Shown in pieces: positions 60,651-64,000 of a stretch of DNA of 64,000 nt (within the stretch, counting starts at the first letter, position 1; each line of letters starts with the position of its first letter). Below the pieces are notes generated by a model that saw only the letters and a program-made list of their open reading frames with translations, did not search any database and was not told where the DNA came from. The DNA is taken from contig DATCKG010000036.1 of assembly GCA_036562385.1 (NCBI GenBank), positions 49,364 through 113,363 on the forward strand. Direction: 5' to 3'. The stretch comes from DATCKG01 sp036562385 (GTDB taxonomy: Bacteria > Bacillota > Sulfobacillia > Symbiobacteriales > Symbiobacteriaceae). The translations under genes and the position numbers were made by a program.

Positions 60651-61775
60651 ATGAGCCCGATTGACCGTGAGCGAATGCTGCAGACTTTCTTGGCTCTGGT
60701 CACTACCGACAGCGGCAGCCTGAAGGAGGGCAAGATGGCTGACCAGGTGGAAAGCCGGCTGCGGGCCATGGGCTTTGAGGTGTGGCGGGATGATGCCGGC
60801 CAGAAGGTCGGTGGAGAGACCGGCAACGTGATCGGCCGGCTTCCCGGCACCCGCCAGGGCCGGACGCTGCTGCTGACCGCCCACATGGACCGGGTTACGC
60901 CGGGCACTGGGATTAAGCCGCAGATCAAGAACGGAGAGATCACCAGTGACGGCACCACGATTCTGGGGGCCGACGACGCCGCAGGGATCACGGCGATCCT
61001 GGAAGGGGTTCGGACAGCCCTGGACCAGGGGATCGAGCGGCCAACCATCGAGGTGATCTTTTCCATCGGGGAAGAGATCGGACTTTTGGGCTCCCGCAAC
61101 GTGGATCTCACGCAGCTGACCGCCAAGGAGTGCTACGTGTTGGATTCCAGCACTCCGGTTGGCTGCATGATCTGCCAGGCGCCGGCCCAGGCGAAGCTGA
61201 ACTTCACCATTATCGGGAAGGCGGCTCACGCCGGTGTGGAGCCGGAAAAGGGCATCAGTGCCCTGCAGGTGGCGGCCAAGGCCATCGCCAACATGAAACT
61301 GGGCCGCATCGATGAGGAGACTACCGCCAATTTCGGCATCGTCCGGGGAGGTACCGCCACCAACATCGTGATGGAGAAGCTGGAACTGCTGGGCGATGTG
61401 CGGTCCTTGCAGATGCCGAAGCTGGAAGCCCAGGTGGAACACATGACCCGGTGCATCGCCGAGGCCTGCGAAGCCGCCGGTGCCCGCTATGAACGGGAGT
61501 ATTCCATCGCATACGGCCCCCTTAACCTGAAGCCGGAGGACTTTGTGGTCCGGCAGGCGGAAGCGGCGATCCGGCGGGCCGGACTGGAGCCGCAGCGCCG
61601 GGCTACGGGCGGGGGCAGCGATGCCAACATGTATAATACCCGGGGGCTGCAGGCCATTAACCTGGGCTGCGGCTACCGCGGGGCCCACAGCCTGAAGGAG
61701 ACCCAGTCCATCGAAGGGCTGGAAAACTTGTGCCGCGTGGTGCTGGGCCTGATCGAGGTCTATGCCGGACTCTGA
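60651..61775 (+). CDS. M20 family metallopeptidase (PepT-like)
   Basis: A 374-residue zinc aminopeptidase/dipeptidase. Metal ligands and catalytic residues: LLLTAHMDRV, GADDAAGITAI, and FSIGEEIGLLGSRN. A lid domain (GKAAHAGVEPEKG) sits in the middle. PepT is a tripeptide aminopeptidase; related proteins also cleave dipeptides, so substrate is open. ATG 60651. In E. coli, yjiG-yjiH sit next to a peptidase gene (iadA), so the arrangement here may point to a common peptide-related task. Confidence 0.88.
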   Translation: MSPIDRERMLQTFLALVTTDSGSLKEGKMADQVESRLRAMGFEVWRDDAGQKVGGETGNVIGRLPGTRQGRTLLLTAHMDRVTPGTGIKPQIKNGEITSDGTTILGADDAAGITAILEGVRTALDQGIERPTIEVIFSIGEEIGLLGSRNVDLTQLTAKECYVLDSSTPVGCMICQAPAQAKLNFTIIGKAAHAGVEPEKGISALQVAAKAIANMKLGRIDEETTANFGIVRGGTATNIVMEKLELLGDVRSLQMPKLEAQVEHMTRCIAEACEAAGARYEREYSIAYGPLNLKPEDFVVRQAEAAIRRAGLEPQRRATGGGSDANMYNTRGLQAINLGCGYRGAHSLKETQSIEGLENLCRVVLGLIEVYAGL

Positions 61776-61795
61776 GCCATCGGTGATGCATAAAG

Positions 61796-61833
61796 AGGCG
61801 GCTGCCGCCTCCGCCGGGAGGCGACAGCCGCCT
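61796..61833. terminator. Hairpin after the M20 peptidase gene
   Basis: AGGCGGCTG (61796-61804) and CAGCCGCCT (61825-61833), with CCGCCTCC and GGGAGGCG nested inside. It lies between convergent genes and could stop both. The T-run is short (TTCGCGCTTT). Confidence 0.75.
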
Positions 61834-61847
61834 TCGCGCTTTACGGG

Positions 61848-62543
61848 TCAGAACAGGCGGGAGAGCCAGGTCATCCACTTCCGTTTGGGCTGGCCAGGGA
61901 GCACCGGGGGAATGGTGGCTGCCATGGCGGCTTCAAGCCGCGCCTGCAGGGCCTCGGGACTCTCGCCGGGCTCCGGGGTCAGCAGCGGCCCGATGCGCAG
62001 GCAGATCCGCCGGCGCCAATACAGTTCCGATGTGCCTGAGATGCCGGTCACTAGGATGGGACAGCCGGTCTTCACCGCCAGGCGGGCGGCTCCTTCCTTC
62101 AGGGGCTGGAGCTGGCCTTCCACCTTTCCGCGCTTGCCTTCGGGAAAGATGCCCAGGATGCCGCCGCTTCGCAGCACCTTCATCCCCTGTGCCACCGCCA
62201 TCAAGTTCCCCCGGCGGGTCTGGCGGTCTACGGGGATCACGCCCCCGGCATGCCGGATGATCCATCGGACAAAGGCAGACCCCCGGACGGTGTGCTCGGC
62301 GGCTGCCAGGAAGTGGATCCGCGGATCGGGAGGCAGGCAGACCAGCAGGAGAAGGGGATCGAAGGTGGAGAGGTGGTTGCAGACCAGAATGTACGAGCCC
62401 CCGCGGGGAAGGCGGTCCAGACCTTCCACCTTTATGGAAAAGACCAGTCTGAACAGCAGGCGTCCCACCTGGCGAAGCGTCCGGAAGAAAAGGTTGCTCC
62501 GGCGAAGGGCGGCATCGGTCGTTTCGCGGGGCACGGAGCCCAT
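61848..62543 (-). CDS. plsC: 1-acyl-sn-glycerol-3-phosphate acyltransferase
   Basis: Acylates lysophosphatidic acid to phosphatidic acid. The 231-residue protein has CNHLSTFD (the NHxxxxD active site) and FPEGKRG, with PVDRQTRRGN between. AGGAGG abuts ATG 62543, so GTG 62534, nine bases further on, may be the actual start; either way only three residues differ. Other GPAT-like acyltransferases share the motifs. It lies downstream of the copper ATPase gene with a 32-base gap. Confidence 0.9.
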   Translation of the reverse strand: MGSVPRETTDAALRRSNLFFRTLRQVGRLLFRLVFSIKVEGLDRLPRGGSYILVCNHLSTFDPLLLLVCLPPDPRIHFLAAAEHTVRGSAFVRWIIRHAGGVIPVDRQTRRGNLMAVAQGMKVLRSGGILGIFPEGKRGKVEGQLQPLKEGAARLAVKTGCPILVTGISGTSELYWRRRICLRIGPLLTPEPGESPEALQARLEAAMAATIPPVLPGQPKRKWMTWLSRLF

Positions 62544-62575
62544 CCTCCTCCCGTGGGAATGCTGCGGGAGCCAAC

Positions 62576-64000
62576 TTACCGGTGGGGATCCCATCGCCTC
62601 AGCAGCAGGGAGTTGGTGACCACCGACACGGAACTGAACGCCATGGCTGCCCCCGCAATCATGGGGGTCAGCAGCCCTGCGGCTGCCAGGGGGATGCTGG
62701 CGGTGTTATAGAAGAAGGCCCAGAAGAGGTTCTGCCGGATCTTGGCCATGGTAGCCCGGCTGAGCCGCACCGCCGCGGGGATGGCCCGGAGGTCTCCGGA
62801 CATCAGGGTCACATCCGCGGCCTCAATGGCCACATCGGTGCCGGTGCCGATGGCCATGCCGACATCTGCCGTAGCGAGGGCCGGGGCGTCGTTGATGCCG
62901 TCGCCCACCATGGCCACCACCCTGCCGTTGCCCTGTAGCTGCTGTACCGCAGCCGCCTTGTCTTCCGGCAGCACTTCGGCCAGGACGTGGTCGATGCCCA
63001 CCTGACGGGCGATGGCCTCCGCGGTGCGGCGGTTGTCGCCGGTGATCATCGCCACCGAAATGCCCATGCGCTTCATCTCGGCAATGGCCTCCGCAGAGCC
63101 GGGCTTGACCGTGTCCGCGACCGCCACCAGGCCGGCGGCCTGTCCGTCCACGGCGGCAATCATCACGGTCTTCCCGTCGCTTTCCAGCCGCTCCAGGTCG
63201 GCGGTGAGGGCGGCGAAGGAAACCCCCTCCTGCTGCATCAGTCTACGGGTGCCCACCAGGATCCGCCGTCCCTCCACGGTGGCTGCAACGCCGTGGCCGG
63301 GAATGGCAGCAAAGGCGGTGGGCTCCGGCAGGTCCAGCCCCCGTTCCCGGGCGCCCTGCACGATAGCACCCGCCAGCGGATGTTCCGAATTCCGTTCGGC
63401 TCCCGCGACCAGTCGGAGCAGTTCGGCTTCGCTGAAGCCGCCTGCAGGCAACACGTCGGTCAGGTTGGGCTGCCCGCGGGTGATGGTACCTGTCTTGTCC
63501 AGCACCACCAGGTTCACCTTGTGGGCCCTCTCCAGGTGTTCGGCGCCCTTGAAGAGGATGCCGAACTCGGCCCCCTTGCCGGTGCCCACCATGATGGCGG
63601 TGGGAGTGGCCAGCCCCAGGGCGCAGGGGCAGGCGATGACCAGCACCGCGGTGGCGCTGTTCAGGGCCCGAATCCAGTCGCCGGTGATGAGGCCCCAGCC
63701 CAGCAGCGTCAGCACAGCCACCCCCAGCACCGCGGGGACGAACATGCCGGAGATGGTGTCGGCTAGCCGCTGAATGGGCGCCTTGGAGCCCTGGGCCTGT
63801 TCCACCAACCGGACGATCTGGGCCAGGGCGGTATCGGCCCCCACCCGGGTAGCCCGGAACTTGAAGCTGCCCTGCTTGTTAATGGTCGCGCCCGTCACGG
63901 TGTCACCGGGCTGTTTGTCCACCGGCAGGCTTTCGCCGGTCAGCATCGACTCGTCGACGCTGGAGGTTCCCTCGATGATGACGCCGTCTACCGGGATCTT
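62576..64000 (-). CDS. copA: Copper-translocating P-type ATPase (N-terminal part outside window)
   Basis: The gene continues past 64000, so its 5' end is missing; 474 residues are present. Order: actuator-domain end with DESMLTGESLPVDK, the membrane CPC motif VIACPCALGLATPTA, phosphorylation site LDKTGTITRG, nucleotide-binding HP region (NSEHPLAGAI) and GDGINDAPALATA. The CPC motif and C-terminal MAFSSVSVVTNSLLLRR (the MxSS pattern) are those of CopA-type Cu(I) exporters. Confidence 0.93.
   Translation of the reverse strand, partial: KIPVDGVIIEGTSSVDESMLTGESLPVDKQPGDTVTGATINKQGSFKFRATRVGADTALAQIVRLVEQAQGSKAPIQRLADTISGMFVPAVLGVAVLTLLGWGLITGDWIRALNSATAVLVIACPCALGLATPTAIMVGTGKGAEFGILFKGAEHLERAHKVNLVVLDKTGTITRGQPNLTDVLPAGGFSEAELLRLVAGAERNSEHPLAGAIVQGARERGLDLPEPTAFAAIPGHGVAATVEGRRILVGTRRLMQQEGVSFAALTADLERLESDGKTVMIAAVDGQAAGLVAVADTVKPGSAEAIAEMKRMGISVAMITGDNRRTAEAIARQVGIDHVLAEVLPEDKAAAVQQLQGNGRVVAMVGDGINDAPALATADVGMAIGTGTDVAIEAADVTLMSGDLRAIPAAVRLSRATMAKIRQNLFWAFFYNTASIPLAAAGLLTPMIAGAAMAFSSVSVVTNSLLLRRWDPHR

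Noticed and set aside
1..64000. CRISPR arrays, transposases, integrases, prophage genes, tRNA or rRNA
   Set aside because: Looked for and not found. No regularly spaced repeats, tRNA-like cloverleaf or mobile-element proteins were recognised.

Overview
The window is a continuous piece of a high-GC, endospore-forming Firmicutes chromosome. The gene order from infB through truB, ribF, rpsO, pnp, the M16 protease gene, dpaAB (spoVF), asd, dapG, dapA, RNase J, tepA, ylzJ and spoIIIE matches the Bacillus/Clostridium backbone, but base composition and codon use are strongly GC-rich and GTG/TTG starts are common. Gene order, GC bias, sporulation genes and a respiratory complex I together point to Symbiobacterium or a close relative. 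This identification is an inference; no rRNA is present to confirm it.

Layout. 1-11.0 kb: translation and RNA-processing operon (infB, DUF503, rbfA, nrnA, truB, ribF, an RsuA-type pseudouridine synthase, rpsO, pnp), then an M16 protease gene and dut. 11.0-11.9 kb: AT-richer spacer with possible tiny peptide genes, an extended -10 promoter and a strong hairpin. 11.9-18.9 kb: one chemotaxis operon (cheW-cheW-cheA-cheC-cheD-cheY-cheB-cheR-cheX) with no receptor or flagellar genes. 19.0-24.7 kb: the diaminopimelate/lysine and dipicolinate genes (dapB, dpaA, dpaB, asd, dapG, dapA), which supply cell wall, lysine and spore dipicolinic acid. 25.0-31.1 kb: RNase J, TepA, YlzJ, a Fur-family regulator and SpoIIIE. 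31.2-32.5 kb (minus): an unusual Ala/Pro-rich two-module protein. 32.8-39.0 kb: an acyl-CoA catabolic operon (acyl-CoA dehydrogenase, biotin carrier, split AtuA, a terpenoid-cyclase-like toroid protein, enoyl-CoA hydratase, carboxyltransferase). 39.1-43.3 kb: small membrane protein, asnS, a RodZ-like protein, and a D-Ala-D-Ala carboxypeptidase.

43.7-56.5 kb: a NADH:quinone oxidoreductase operon in the order nuoA-B-C-D-E-F-G-H-I-J-K-L-N, with no nuoM. 56.6-58.4 kb (minus): a decayed FxLYD-like gene with two frameshifts, then an intact SMI1/KNR4 (SUKH) protein. 58.7-64 kb: a cysteine-dioxygenase-like cupin, a YjiG/YjiH-type membrane pair divergent from an M20 peptidase, a PlsC acyltransferase, and the C-terminal two-thirds of a copper P-type ATPase that runs off the right edge.

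Most of the window is ordinary core genome. The least ordinary parts are the duplicated-module Ala/Pro protein (31.2-32.5 kb), the AtuA/toroid/biotin-carrier operon that lacks a biotin carboxylase, the missing nuoM, the 11.0-11.9 kb spacer, and the FxLYD pseudogene beside the SUKH gene. I saw no tRNA, rRNA, CRISPR array, transposase or prophage.
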